Origin: Leuctra nigra
Lineage: Eukaryota; Arthropoda; Insecta; Plecoptera; Leuctridae
Assembly: GCA_934045905.1 (NCBI GenBank)
Contig: OW203763.1
Coordinates: forward strand, 45,719,941 to 45,783,940
DNA length: 64,000 nt
Direction of reading: 5' to 3'
The notes below the pieces were generated by a model. It was not told the DNA's origin. It saw only the letters and a program-made list of their open reading frames with translations, and made no database searches. Every line of letters begins with the position of its first letter. Within the stretch, counting starts at the first letter, position 1. Shown here in pieces: positions 41,349 to 50,820 of the stretch. A program made the position numbers and the translations under genes.

Positions 41349-43473
41349 TCTTCATACTCCTACTCACTTTGAGTGACTGACCACAACCAAATTGTGCACA
41401 GTCACCCTTCAGAGCATCGCAAACATTCAAACAATATAGACAAACTGCCCCCGCCTCTCTGACCTTATGACCCCCTCGCCCTAAACACTCCTATTATTAA
41501 AGAAGCTGGCACGCTTATTGAATTCCAAGGTACCTTCTCATCACGGATGTCGTCCGGATGCACGGAGGCTGGCTTCTCCATGGCAACCAGACTGAGAATC
41601 TGCAGCAGATGATTCTGCATCACATCGCGAATGATGCCGAACTCGTCGAAGTAGCCACCGCGACCGCCCGTTCCAAACGGCTCTTTGAAGGATATCTGCA
41701 CGGAGGCAACACATTCGCGATTCCAAGTCGGATTGAAGATGCGGTTTCCAAATCTGCAACAAAACACAAGACAAACATAATAACCATAATAAACTAATAA
41801 GTGTGAAGACAAAACTCAAAAAACACTTTGAAGAACTGCATTTGTACAGTTTTTCATTTTTAAGTTGAATTAAATTGAAATCATAATGAGTAAAAATTTT
41901 CAATAAAATAGTGAAGCACTAAACCCCAATCACTAAGATTACATATGGTTTTTATAAGAGAGTAAAAATAAATATATTGAGTGAAGAATATTATACTCGA
42001 TTTGAATGAGCAAAGAATGAAAATACATACCTTAACGTCATAAGATTCTGCACCATTTCTTTGCCCAAGTAGTGGTCTATGCGGTAGAGTTGCTCTTCTT
42101 GGAATAATGAAGCTAAATGATTGGTCAATCGCAGTGAGCTTTCTGCATCTCGACCAAATGGTTTCTCAATTATTATTCGAGTCCAGCCCCTGGAAAAATA
42201 AATATGGCCACTGCAAATAAATGTATTACAAGTTCATTCACTGCTAGTGCTATAATATCACAATAAAATGTCTGATTTAGGAAAAATAAATTTGAAAATA
42301 AATTCATAAAAGGGAAGTCTCGTGAAATTTTATTCCAGTTAATTTGTAATTATCAACATAAATAACAATGATAAACACACTTATCGTCAGCAAAATTTAA
42401 AATTTTCATTAATAAAAATCAAATTGAAATGTCATTAGATATTTTGGCGGGAAAAACGGCAGGCAACGAGAATCAGAATTGTGATGTCATTTCCAAGGCT
42501 CCAACAATGTGTTACCATAGTGATTTCTTTGTTGCCATGGCAATATAGCTAAATATGATGGCACTGTCAATTTTCCTGTTTTAAAATTGTAAGAAATATA
42601 TCAATCTTCGTAAATTAATTCCTTGAAAACTATTCATCTCACAACAAAAATAATACCAAATCTGCAGCAACATCTCAACTTTCATAAAATAACTATTATT
42701 CTGAAATCTAATTCTTAAGGAGACTTCCCTATTACACAAAAATATGGCAGGATTTGAACATAATACTAGAAATATATTATAAATGGCTCTGCCATATTGA
42801 TTTAGCTACTATACTACAAGCTAGGTTCACTACTATTTAAGGACAATCATAGATATCTAATTAGCAATAATTACTTAATTAGTAATAAAGAAGCTACAGC
42901 AATTAGAGCATATAATAACAATGAGAGGGTGATTTTACACATATTGTAAAATGCACTGTACCCAAAAAGAAATGTAATAATAAGTTTGTCGAAAGTTGAA
43001 ACTGTATTGATAATGTAAGCTTTTCGAGTCAAGCAGGAAAAGAATATAGGACTGCGGCTGTGCATTATTGTGGATGTGTATGTAAAACAATAACGATGAG
43101 GAGTTTCCTTTAAAACAGCTGGAAAGTGTGAATATGTAGTTTAAATAATTGTATTGCTTGATGGTGTGAATGACAGTTGATAACGGGTTCAAATGTCAAG
43201 TCATTGCAGTCGTTGCATGTCTATAGTGGAGAATTCTATTGCAGACGCTTACTTTTCTCCGATGCATGCATTCCGGATGTGAACAGTGACTTGTTCAAAG
43301 ACGGACGGCGGAAGTGCCAGGTAGAACAGACGATTCGCTGTCGGTGAATTCGACTCGTGAGGCAACAGATTCTGGTTGAGAAGCTCGAAGTCTCGACGAG
43401 AATCGTAGTTACCGGCCATGTAGCGGTTCATTGCCCAAAACTCTTCGTACCGCTGTTCTTCTGCTGGTTTCAC
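29440..43473 (-). CDS. G6PD: Glucose-6-phosphate dehydrogenase, seven exons visible, first exon(s) missing
   Basis: Gene-level entry. Exons in transcript order: 43473-43253, 42189-42031, 41753-41534, 39928-39712, 38534-38329, 30374-30214, 29530-29440. They sum to 1,275 nt, 424 residues plus stop, with all phases compatible and GT/AG sites throughout. The enzyme oxidises glucose-6-phosphate with NADP+ in the cytosol, the first step of the pentose phosphate pathway. Family landmarks seen in order: [23 protein letters not shown], the substrate-binding/catalytic [23 protein letters not shown], the HPDDIRDEK stretch, [15 protein letters not shown], and SYKW near the C-terminus. Insect enzymes are about 520 residues, so about 95 N-terminal residues with the GASGDLA NADP fingerprint are not in the visible exons. 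Introns are full of transposons; one is 7.8 kb. Confidence 0.95.
29699..29975. repeat. Long imperfect hairpin in the last G6PD intron
   Basis: About 275 bp: the left arm from TTATCAATATCTT to GTCCTACAGACGTTTAGTGCC mirrors the right arm from GGCACTAAATGTCTGTAGGAC to GATATTGATAAC, with a few mismatches and a loop of about 8 nt centred on about 29837. Probably a MITE. The minus-strand ORF here is not a gene. Confidence 0.75.
30214..30374 (-). CDS. G6PD: G6PD exon: LPDAYERLI block
   Basis: 161 bp between TTCTACAG and AA|GTGAGT. It encodes [36 protein letters not shown] and TPLLHQI. The DAYERLI.D and FVR.DE..AWRI motifs are conserved across the family. Confidence 0.95.
30880..31740. repeat. CRE-repeat family, left part with (TTC)n
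   Basis: Starts with the same AATCTAGTGGAGCGGTCGCTCC text as 3722 and runs into units with CCGGAAGTGACGTCAT at about 31345, 31468 and 31614. A TTC microsatellite is at about 31169-31204. The LINE ORF begins right after the unit end GGTACCGGAAATGG. Confidence 0.75.
31741..34440 (+). CDS. LINE polyprotein: partial endonuclease plus reverse transcriptase
   Basis: 899 codons. Endonuclease C-terminal half: STYRSPSA (about 53-60), CGDFNID (about 88-94), [10 protein letters not shown] (about 151-160, SDH motif). [21 protein letters not shown] (about 439), [13 protein letters not shown] (about 525), [25 protein letters not shown] (catalytic FADD about 623-626), then the RT thumb, FLGIHLT, and a C-terminal stretch with HQYGTRGG. 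The N-terminal TP.T and catalytic residues of the endonuclease are not present; the first ATG comes from the flanking repeat, so the start is an accident of the insertion. Frame is open to the TAA at 34438. Confidence 0.85.
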   Translation: MAAGTIFLVAIFSKPTASVIPIPNLHSFCIDKVFECTGVTWKHSTSSTMVVLSTYRSPSADAATFLSILERVLISVTKQFPKAHLTVCGDFNIDILVPSKITTTFLDLLHSFHLTETIASPTRITLSTSTLIDNIFTTLNQSAYSASLFDSGLSDHMALTLSLNIPPSLDEPDHKIQKRIFSEANSNKFHSLLQEEAWEHLSSSPDLNDMYSTFINTFLSHFNQAFPFKKTKKSPNPTKRWITAEIRQTADELRSLHLLLRTNPSCHILKSKYHSLKKSHSKNIRLTKRLFFDNLIEASNNRSKTSWNIIKTLSTPTQHPTNLMLLINGKETTEPLTLANHLNDFFITSGDVAPPLSTAILSHLPPVTSSTCRPPLSLRPTTPYELIHLAKSMRAKFSSGPDGVPGSVLARCMAHVAEPLSLIINRSFSSGIFPDQLKMSHIIPIHKKGKKSDINNYRPISLLSSFSKIIEKVILDRLTSYLSDHSILADCQHGFQKRKSTGTAIYQFLTTLHAALDKGDHSIGLFYDLSKAFDTIDHCLLLHKLELCGITGLANRLISSFLTNRSQTVIIPSNKPRSPSLITSSSKLIRCGVPQGSVLAPTLFLVYVNDLPDLITYGNLFQFADDTNHLLTAPKSKSFLSLIETANEQAAIMSSYCSNNKLALQPSKTTFINFHTQSHKPSISPLIRINDHIIPSTPSIKFLGIHLTATLNWSTHIQHTVSKIQSSCFLLSRLKPIVNAHSLKLVYHAHFHSHLSYGLLFWGTSPGANRIFILQKQAVRIIAGISRRKSAKPEFIKLHILTLTCTLIRIASSFAREHPTLFPLNSSVHQYGTRGGNSIRIPTHSHSSFTSSPHYICTIIYNKLPQHITTSPTWASFQSSLNAYLLLNPFYSLQEFLDS
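31741..34795 (+). mobile_element. Young non-LTR retrotransposon (Jockey/CR1-like)
   Basis: An 899-codon ORF, about 300 bp of 3' UTR, and a 3' tail of GATAATAAAATACAATACAA. Inserted in an array of CRE-repeat units. The last 990 bp are nearly identical to a truncated copy at 19148-20133, and the frame is fully open, so the insertion looks recent. The GC-rich coding sequence contrasts with the AT-rich surroundings. The N-terminal half of the endonuclease is missing, so it too is 5' truncated. Confidence 0.85.
34796..35830. repeat. Tandem array of about 118-bp units with CCGGAAGTGACGTCA
   Basis: Intact TGACGTCA begins at 34800, 34926, 35081, 35199, 35317, 35435 and 35670, with mutated sites at about 35553 and 35787. 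Spacing from 35081 on is 118, 118, 118, 118, 117 and 117. Each unit also has GCCGCCATT..AAACCGGAAG, then ATATCGAAAACGG and TGTACCGATTGCAACTAAATT. It continues the family at 30880-31740 on the far side of the LINE. Confidence 0.85.
35991..37478. mobile_element. Fold-back element with TCCCAGAAAAAAACACT ends
   Basis: The left arm (35991 to about 36380) is mirrored by about 37085-37478. A second inverted copy of the first 240 bp sits at about 36858-37060, so the central part also folds. Shared phrases: AAGGCAGCCAAGTCTCTTTAC, ACACCGAGAAATACTTTAC and GACTTGGCGCATCG. It has no ORF of note. Confidence 0.75.
37483..38085. repeat. Two tandem copies of a dispersed repeat
   Basis: Copies at about 37483-37795 and 37845-38085 share GAGCATGTCAAAAACATATC, TTTCCA.ACATA.ATATTTTAAA.GTCTG and CAAGAGCTATCAGATC. 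A third copy is at 13905-14460. The piece GATAGGAGGCCTATCCTG at about 37819 is repeated in reverse near 30815. Confidence 0.65.
38329..38534 (-). CDS. G6PD: G6PD exon: [12 protein letters not shown] block
   Basis: 206 bp between TTGTGATTAG and AAG|GTACGT. It encodes [40 protein letters not shown] and [17 protein letters not shown]. Highly conserved in order and sequence. Confidence 0.95.
38660..38878. mobile_element. MITE with GGTACACTTGGCC ends
   Basis: GGTACACTTGGCCAAACAAA at the left is mirrored by TTTGTTTGGCCGAGTGTACC at the right. Related to the elements at 3500-3716 and 55805-56023. Confidence 0.7.
39712..39928 (-). CDS. G6PD: G6PD exon: [10 protein letters not shown] block
   Basis: 217 bp after a GCTTGCTTGCAG acceptor, ending G|GTGGGT. 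Translates to [20 protein letters not shown], then [34 protein letters not shown] and [14 protein letters not shown]. Its first 70 bp and 28 nt of the preceding intron are duplicated six more times just upstream (39859-40531). Only this innermost copy continues into the full exon. Confidence 0.95.
39859..40531 (-). repeat. 98-bp tandem repeat, seven copies of a G6PD acceptor plus exon start
   Basis: Each unit is 70 bp of exon plus 28 bp of intron. The CAG|GTGAAAGTT boundary recurs at 39928, 40026, 40124, 40222, 40320, 40418 and 40516. The leftmost unit is the true exon; the others continue instead into GDYQDV and a TGA. Copies differ at only a few bases (for example AGCG/CACG near the CATTGC site). 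The overlapping ORFs on both strands are the repeat read as protein. Confidence 0.95.
40850..41055. mobile_element. TE-A family end, partial
   Basis: Contains GTGTGTGCCAAATTTCAGATCGAT, ACACACACACAGAGAAAGTGCC and AAGAGTCAAGTAGAGACGCTCGCTCCGC, the right-hand signature of TE-A. No matching left end was found nearby. Confidence 0.45.
41301..41349. repeat. (CTGT)n microsatellite
   Basis: About 12 CTGT units with one ATGT interruption, in the intron before the 41534-41753 exon. Confidence 0.9.
41534..41753 (-). CDS. G6PD: G6PD exon: FKEPFGT block
   Basis: 220 bp after a TTTTGTTGCAG acceptor, ending AAG|GTACCT. Encodes [60 protein letters not shown] and HPDDIRDEK. The RDVMQNHL..L motif is a family signature. 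Confidence 0.95.
42031..42189 (-). CDS. G6PD: G6PD exon: catalytic RIDHYLGKE
   Basis: 159 bp after a TATTTTTCCAG acceptor, ending TTAAG|GTATGT. Encodes [20 protein letters not shown], then [19 protein letters not shown] and [14 protein letters not shown] is the substrate-binding and active-site segment. Confidence 0.96.
43253..43473 (-). CDS. G6PD: G6PD exon: first visible exon
   Basis: 221 bp after a GTAATCCCAG acceptor, ending AA|GTAAGC. Encodes [32 protein letters not shown] and [19 protein letters not shown]. The preceding family segment (NADP-binding GASGDLAKK and YARxxL) must be in an earlier exon to the right; I could not find it up to 64000. Confidence 0.94.
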
Positions 43474-43782
43474 CTGGGATTACAATCAGAGTGCATTTCA
43501 TTGAGAATTAAACATTGAATCTGACAGTGACAGTAAAAATATTACAAATAATGAGCAAATAAGTCGTGATCATTTCCCATTTGATTCAAACTCAGTGAAC
43601 TTTTTACAACATTTATTTGATGTGTTAGAAGACAGAACAATAACCAGTGTACCTATAGTACTTTATAATTATGAAACATTTCATTGAAATAATAACGTTC
43701 AGATTGATGTAGATTGATGTATGGGCGGGTTATTAAAAAGCGACTTTTTAATGAGCATTTAATGAGATGCGAGCATTTAATA

Positions 43783-44125
43783 TAATATGCCCCAAAATTA
43801 TTTTCAGCGAAGAGAGCTAGATTTCCAAAAATTCACTGCACAGCATTTTCTACGGGAAACGTAAGATTTTCTTTTTTCTTTTTACCTATAGGTAAGATTT
43901 TCTAATTCTGTTCTCCTTCAAATAATATGCCCCAAAATCATTTGCATTCATCCTAGAGAGCTGAATTTCCAAAATTTCGAAGTGCGGCATTTTTTAAGAA
44001 AATTTTCTTAAACATACGCATGATTGCAGACTTTTTCTCTATATAGCTTCAATTAATATGCATGATCATTTTAAATCTTCCTACGCGAAAGCTGATGAAT
44101 AAATTTGCTGGACTGAAAAGTTCTC
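43783..44125. repeat. Two tandem copies of the ATATGCCCCAAAATCATTTT repeat
   Basis: Copies begin at about 43783 and 43922, about 140 bp apart, each running ATATGCCCCAAAAT, GAGAGCT, TTTCCAAAA and GCATTTT. Related to 16600-16810. The rest of 43474-44650 has no recognisable gene. Confidence 0.6.
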
Positions 44126-44654
44126 CACACTCCTATGATTGATTGATTGATTTATTTTCTATTCATCATACATTTACATGTTGACAGTTGACCCTCCTGG
44201 AGGACTCCAGACATGAGGGTATAAGGAAAGTGATAATAATATAATAATATTATTAGTGTTATTCTACTTTTCGATAATTAATCGTTATAGTAGACATCCT
44301 AATTTAATAACCTGAGTGGCTGATGACCATTACCCTAATGGTAATTGGTATGCTTGAATTGACTTTAACAATAAATTACATTGATACAATAAATTCCTAG
44401 TTTACCTATATGCAGTTACCTACAGGCTTTTGAGATCAACTCAAGGATCATTAATGGACTTCAGATCTTCTACCTCTGACGTACAGATCTACCAATTCGC
44501 AATGATGAGCAAGACATTTTTAACCTCTTTTTCTCTAGGTACTGCTTTATTAGCATTCTAATAAAGCTAATAGATATGCCAATAAATTCTTTGTAAAATT
44601 GCATTCAACATCACGTGTAGTGATCAGTTCCTCAAATTCCTGATAAAATTAAAC

Positions 44655-44945
44655 ATTTAAGTTTCAAGTTTCAAGTTTATTTTCCATAACACGGTATACA
44701 TACATATATGTTTACTCAAGTCTTGACCCTTAAGTACAATAAATAAATTGACTTTTTTAGGGTATTTGGAAGTTACATTGATACAATGTAGGTACATATT
44801 TTTAGTACTAATAGTAGACAATTTAAATGAAATTGATAATAGTAATTAATAATGAGTTATAGGCTATAACACAATCAAGTTAAGTAAACAATGTAAGTTT
44901 AGCATTTAGTAGTGTTTATAATGATAAGTAATGATAAATATATCT
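44655..44945 (-). mobile_element. Probable LINE 3' UTR fragment
   Basis: AAGTTTATTTTCCATAACACGG followed by AGTCTTGACCCTTAAGTACAATAAAT is the minus-strand tail pattern of a LINE (AATAAAC..TTG at the 3' end). No coding part is attached. Confidence 0.35.
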
Positions 44946-46013
44946 CTTCACGTTATTTGTAAATGACATTCCCAAGTGTATAAAGCGTTCTAAGTGTCTT
45001 ATGTATGCAGATGATCTTAAGATCTACCGATCAGTTCGCAATGTTTTAGATTGCACTCTGTTACAGAAGGACTTGGACGCGCTATTCGAATGGTGCACTA
45101 CGTGGAAGCTTAGTTTGAATGTTCCAAAATGTAGCATTATAACATTTACTAACAAGAAGAAAAATATAACTAATTTTACTTACACATTAGGCACTATAGA
45201 TTTAATTAGGGTTAGCTCTATTAGGGACTTAGGAGTAATCATGTCAAGTGATATGCAATACAACAAGCACATTGATAGCATAAAGCCAAAGGCTCACAAA
45301 TTGTTGGGTATGTTAAAGAGAAACTGTTTTCGTGATTTTAGTAAATCAACAAATAGGCTCCTATACATTACTCTTGTTAGACCAAAACTTGAATATGTGA
45401 GCATTGTGTGGAACCCTTTCCATATAACAAAAATCAGTGGGCTGGAAAGTGTGCAAAAGAGATTTGTCAAGTTCCAATGTTATTCTCGCAACACTCCATA
45501 CAATCAGAACATGAACACAGTTTGTAATGACAATAGAGCAAATGACTATCTGAGTCTGTGCTCTGCACTTAATTTACGTACCTTAAGTGCCAGGCGTACA
45601 ATTATGGATGTGCTGTTTTTATTTAAAATAGTAAATGGTTTCATTGACTCATCGCCACTTTTAGAGCTTTTGAATTTTAACATTCCGGCATGTACAACAA
45701 GGAATAAAAGTATTTTTAGAAGGGCGACTTGCAGAATAGAAATTTTTAAATATTGTTGCATCAATAGGATGCAATCCACTTACAATGTTGTATCTGCCTC
45801 GAATCCTGACTTAGATATAAATTGTAATAACTGGACGACGTTCAAAGCAATTTTAGCTAATGAACTGATGAATTGATCTACATGTATCATATGCTTTTAA
45901 TTAATTATTATCTGTATTCCTGTGTATTTATGTGTTTAATGTATTGTGTTTTACTATATTTACACTTGTGGAATGCAAATTCTGTTGTAAATAAAGGCTT
46001 AAAATAAAAATAA
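44946..46013 (+). mobile_element. 5'-truncated non-LTR retrotransposon
   Basis: It starts inside the RT palm: CACGTTATTTGTAAATGACATTCCC reads LFVNDIP just before the YADD motif. The ORF ends at 45876 and is followed by a short 3' UTR, AATAAAGGC and an A-rich tail near 46010, directly abutting a TE-A copy. Confidence 0.7.
45001..45876 (+). pseudogene. LINE reverse transcriptase, C-terminal half
   Basis: 291 codons: YADDLKIYR at residues 2-10, WCTTWKLSLNVPKCSIITFT, IRDLGVIMSSDMQYNKHI, YITLVRPKLEYVSIVWNPF and the C-terminal region. The ORF is open but the fingers and palm start are gone, so the copy is inactive. The first Met belongs to the MYADD motif and is not a real start. Confidence 0.75.
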
Positions 46014-47173
46014 AACTAGGAAAACGCTCCGTGAAACGCGTTGATGAGCGAACACCGGACACGTGCGCAAACATAGAACCGAAGATGCGTTAACACAAAG
46101 AAAACATTAATACACGTTTTAACGTTATTAAATCTATAGATTAAACGTTCTTACAGTTCTACCTACCTAGTTTAGAAACGGAATGAATCCAACGTTCCAC
46201 AATTACAATAAGACAATGTAGTGTTTTGAACTGAATTAATCACACCTTTAAAAAAAATAGCGCCCTTCAAGGAAATGTCAGGCTATAGACAGAAGCTCAG
46301 AAACGGAATAAATCCAACGTTTCCACAAGTAGGTAGGTACCTATTGGTTGAAGAAGACTATTAAGAAATTAAATATCAATGTTCTGACAAAAACTCTCGA
46401 TAAATAATGTTCACCTGCTATAAAAGCGGGGAAACTTTACTAAAACCTTCACAAAGAACACCAAATTGCCAAACTTTTTAACGAAAATAAGCAAAATGAT
46501 GGAGAGATTTGAAATGACATGATCACAAGAAGAGAACAAACGCCACTCTATGAAACACACAGGAAGCACGGCCATCAGAACTACGAATTGCCAAAAGTTC
46601 ATCAAGGTCCTTAGTTTTGCGAAAACTTGAAATGATATGTTTGGAAATACGTTCTATATTGAATTATTAAAATATTATCCACCCAATCAACATAAAAGTA
46701 TCTGGTTTTCACTGAAAATTGTAAACAGCATCTAAACACGATTCAATTGTAGTGGAAAAACATTAATTTTCAATACTTAATTTCTGACAGCTATTTAAAA
46801 TGTAAGTAAGTTCATACATTTTCAGCTGATTAAGATGAAAATTTGTAAAATAAGAGACAATGTTGGTCTTAATGGCCATGCAAAATATGAGTTTGATAAC
46901 ATTTATCGAAGACCATTTTCATTTTTCAACCTATCAGGAGATATTTATTTTACCAATGAACCAATGAATGGATTTCAAAAATAAATTGGGTCTGCAAACA
47001 GAGAAGGTTGTCTCTACATGTGTGCAAAATTTCAGGTCGCTCGGTGAAACGGTGCGACTTCTATTGCTCCAGTTAACAGACAAAAGTAAAAACAAAAAAA
47101 ATAAAATAAAACAAAAAAAAAACAGAGGTCCGTGTCAAAAGAGTCAAAAGCAGACGCTCGCTTCGCTCGCTCA
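46014..47173. mobile_element. TE-A family copy, inverted relative to 56267-57428
   Basis: The left end AACTAGGAAAACGCTCCGTG is nearly exact to the mirror of 57409-57428; the right end GGTCCGTGTCAAAAGAGTC..CGCTCGCTTCGCTCGCTC mirrors 56267 onward. A 64-codon minus-strand ORF (46411-46605) is kept in both copies with two residue differences. No transposase. Confidence 0.8.
46411..46605 (-). CDS. Small hydrophobic ORF shared by two TE-A copies
   Basis: 64 codons, beginning MMNFWQFVVLMAVLPVCF and continuing through hydrophobic residues (ILLIFVKKFGNLVFFVKVLV). The other copy at 56846-57040 differs at two positions (R/H and I/S). It may be a signal-anchored peptide or chance; whether it is expressed is unknown. 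Confidence 0.3.
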   Translation of the reverse strand: MMNFWQFVVLMAVLPVCFIEWRLFSSCDHVISNLSIILLIFVKKFGNLVFFVKVLVKFPRFYSR

Positions 47174-47732
47174 AAAAATAAAAAAATATCACTTAAAATT
47201 GCTTAAAATAATTAATGTTTAAATTGGGAATTAGATTCTCTCCGATTCTCTGATATATCTCTCACTATTTTTGTATTTCTTACTAGCATCGTTGCTATAA
47301 GATCATAGCTGTTGGCTGAAGATAGATACAGCGATTTAGATTGTTTTAGAAAGTTCAAAGTAGGTATACAGTTTGTTTATCAGCAAATGTAAATATAAAC
47401 ATTTGCATCAATATGTAATTTAATGAAACTCAACATTAATTATTCAATATGAATCTATATAGTCAACATTTATGATCAAATAAAATTTGCTGACCAGTTG
47501 GTTGATTTCATGCACATTTCTGGGAAGATCGATCTCCCAGGGATAAGCTGAACAATAATGCATAAAATTTGCAAGATTTAATAAGCCTGATTAAAGATTA
47601 TTTATTTAAATATAGGTAGGTAAATAGCTAATAATACAAATAATGGAGTAAAATAATAAAATATTAATAAAATATAAACAATGATGATAATAATAATGTA
47701 ATAATAAAATTATTATTATCTCGGAATAACTG

Positions 47733-48623
47733 TAGTAGTAGTAGTAGTTTATTGTTTGTAGCAGAATTCAGCTAATACAATACTATATTATTCTATTCTA
47801 TACTATAATAGAGTAATATACAATGAAATTTGATATAATTTACACTTAAAGAATGATAGCAAAAAGAATATCTAATACATTACATTGGAAATACACACTC
47901 TATGTTAAGAGTAAACTAGGTATACATGCATTATAAGATGCATACATACAATAGATATCAGTACAGCTTTTAAACTTAAACATTACAGTTGAATAACAGT
48001 AGTGTAGGTTTACACAATAAAAATCACATTTCAATATCAACTTACATGGTAATACATAAATGATAAATTTAGAAAATAAATAATCAGCAATTTCTGTCCC
48101 AAAACGTAGATTCATATGGAGGTGGAATAAGAGCATTTTCTTTTATTAATTTACAACATAGTCTTCTAAATAATTTGGGTTTCTCACTATTCCTTATCTC
48201 AATTGGGATCCGATTATATATTTTTATACCTTTACAAAAGATTGAATTATCTGCAAACGAAGATATATTTCTACAAGTTATAATATTATTATTCTTTCTA
48301 GTATTGTAACAATGCAGTTCTTTAGTTAGTTTGATTCTAGTGCTAAGGTACAGTGGTGAAAATCCCTTCTCAATTTTAAAAATAAACGTCAAGGTATTTA
48401 ATAATATTCGGTTTTTCACATTCAACCAAGCTAAAGCATTGCACATTTTAAGAATAGATGTATACCTATTGACTCCTAAGATACTCCTCATTGCCTTATT
48501 TTGTAATTTTTGAATGGAGTCAATTTCATTCTTATTCATTAAAAATAGTATAGAACTACAATAGTCTATATGAGGTGCAACAATAGCTTGGTACAGAAGT
48601 AATTTATATTTTAATTGTAGGCA
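47733..48623 (-). mobile_element. 3' part of a LINE, interrupted by the 15-kb element
   Basis: The minus-strand 3' end carries (ACT)n just downstream of AATAAAC at about 47733-47750. The coding part (48084-48623) joins to the upstream part at 63802-64000 across the 15-kb insertion. Confidence 0.75.
48084..48623 (-). pseudogene. LINE RT C-terminal part, downstream half
   Basis: After the insertion point the frame reads LQLKYKLLLYQAIVAPHIDY, then NKNEIDSIQKLQNKAMRSIL, then LTKELHCYNTRKNNN and ends with ALIPPPYESTFWDRNC. This is the thumb/C-terminal domain of a CR1/Jockey-type RT. The apparent N-terminal extension to 48647 is read-through into the inserted element. Confidence 0.75.
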
Positions 48624-48659
48624 CCCTGCTTGAAAAAAACATGACATTTCTGATAAAAT

Positions 48660-50820
48660 CTGGAGTATTTACCAGACATCTCCAGTGAATTTCAGACAAT
48701 CTCAGAATCCAGACACACTTTCACCAGACTCTTCCAGAGTTTACCAGAGTTTACCAGAGAAGCCCGAGACGCCAGAATTATTCAGGCATAATCAGTATAA
48801 ACCAGACAAATTAGTCAGACTAACTCAGAGTTTTCCAGACAACCAGAATTAATCAGGCATAGCCAGACTTTACCAGACAAAAGAAGTCAGACTGACTCAG
48901 AGTTTTCCAGAAAGGTCAGGAAATCCTTTACATAAGAATATATCAGACTATACCAGACAAAATGAATCCAGAGTTATCAAGATAGATCCAGACAAATCAA
49001 GAAATAGTAAATAACCAGAAAATATCAGACAAACCTGTAACAAATCTTGCCAGAACTTACAAGACAAAACCAGAATGAATCAGACAATTACTTTCACCAG
49101 AATATACCAGAAGATCAGACATAGTATTAACCAGACTAAACCAGACAATTCCAGAATGCCACCAGATCAATTTATTCACCAGAAAATCTCAGAATCCTCC
49201 AGACAATTATACAGACAAAACCAGACGATACCAGACCAGCTATCAGAATACACCAGATCCAGAAAATATCAGAATATACCAGAAGAAATCAGACATAGTT
49301 CAAACCAGATTAAACCAGACAATTCCAGAAAAATACCAGATCAATTTATTCACCAGAAAATCTCAGAACCCTCCAGACAATTATCCAGACAAAATCAGAC
49401 GATACCAGACCAGCTGTCAGAATACACCAGATCTAGAAAATATCAGAATATACCGGAAGAAATCAGACATAGTTATAACCAGACCACCCCAGACAATTCC
49501 AGAATAACACTAGACCGTAGTTCATTCACCAGAATATCTCAGAACTTACCAGACAAGCCAGACAAAATCAGACGATACCAGACCAGCTACCAGAATACAC
49601 CAGATCCAGAAAATATCAGAATATACCAAAAGGAATCAGACATAGTTATAACCAGACTAAACCAGACAATACCAGAATGACACCAGACCATAGTTCATTC
49701 ACCAGAATATCTCAGAACTTACCAGAAAATTATCCAGACAATTCAGACGATACCAGACCAGCTACCAGAATACACCAGATCCAGAAAATATCAGAATATA
49801 CCAGAAGAAATCAGACATAGTTCAACCAGACTAAACCAGACAATTCCAGAACCACACCAGACATTGTTAATTCACCAGAATATCTCAGAACTTACCAGAC
49901 AATTATCCAGACAAAACCAGACGATACCAGACCAGCTACCAGAATACACCAGATCCAGAAAATATCAGAATATACGAGAAGAAATCAGACATAGTTCAAC
50001 CAGACTAAACCAGACAATTCCAGAACTACACCAGACATTGTTAATTCACCAGAATATCTCAGAACTTACCAGACAATTATCCAGACAAAACCAGACGATA
50101 CCAGACCAGCTACCAGAATACACCAGATCCAGAAAATATCAGAATATACCAGAAGAAATCAGACATAGTTATAACCAGACTAAACCAGACAATACCAGAA
50201 TGACACCAGACCATAGTTCATTCACCAGAATATCTCAGAACTTACCAGAAAATTATCCAGACAATTCAGACGATACCAGACCAGCTACCAGAATACACCA
50301 GATCCAGAAAATATCAGAATATACCAGAAGAAATCAGACATAGTTTTAACCAGACTAAACCAGACAATTCCAGAACTTCACCAGACCATAGTTCATTCAC
50401 CAGAATATCTCAGAACTTACCAGACAATTATCCAGACAAAACCAGACGATAACAGACCAGCTACCAGAATACACCAGATCCAGAATATATCAGAATATAC
50501 CAGAAGAAATCAGACATAGATCCAACCAGACTAAACCAGACCATTCCAGAACTACACCAGACATTGTCAATTCACCAGAACATCTCAGAACTTACCTGAC
50601 AATTATCCAGACAAAACCAGACGATACCAGACCAGCTACCAGAATAAACCAGATCCAGAAAATATCAGAATATCCAGAAGAAATCAGACATACTTCTAAC
50701 CAGACTAAATCAGACAATTCCAGAACTACACCAGACATTGTCAATTCACCAGAATATCTCAGAACTTACCAGACAATTATTCAGACAAAACCAGACGATA
50801 CCAGACCAGCTACCAGAATG
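48660..50820. repeat. CCAGACAA satellite, about 174-bp period
   Basis: The phrase CAGAATATCTCAGAACTTACC (or close variant) recurs at 49531, 49704, 49877, 50051, 50227, 50402, 50577 and 50751, spacing 173-176 bp. The first 800 bp are more degenerate. The long ORFs of NQTKPDN/QNTPDPEN type are satellite read-through. Confidence 0.9.

Noticed and set aside
49075..50343. Long Gln/Asn/Pro-rich ORFs (201 and 159 codons) over 49-50 kb
   Set aside because: They follow the 174-bp satellite period exactly, appear in mirrored form after the flip at 50820, and have no start or splice context. They are satellite read-through.
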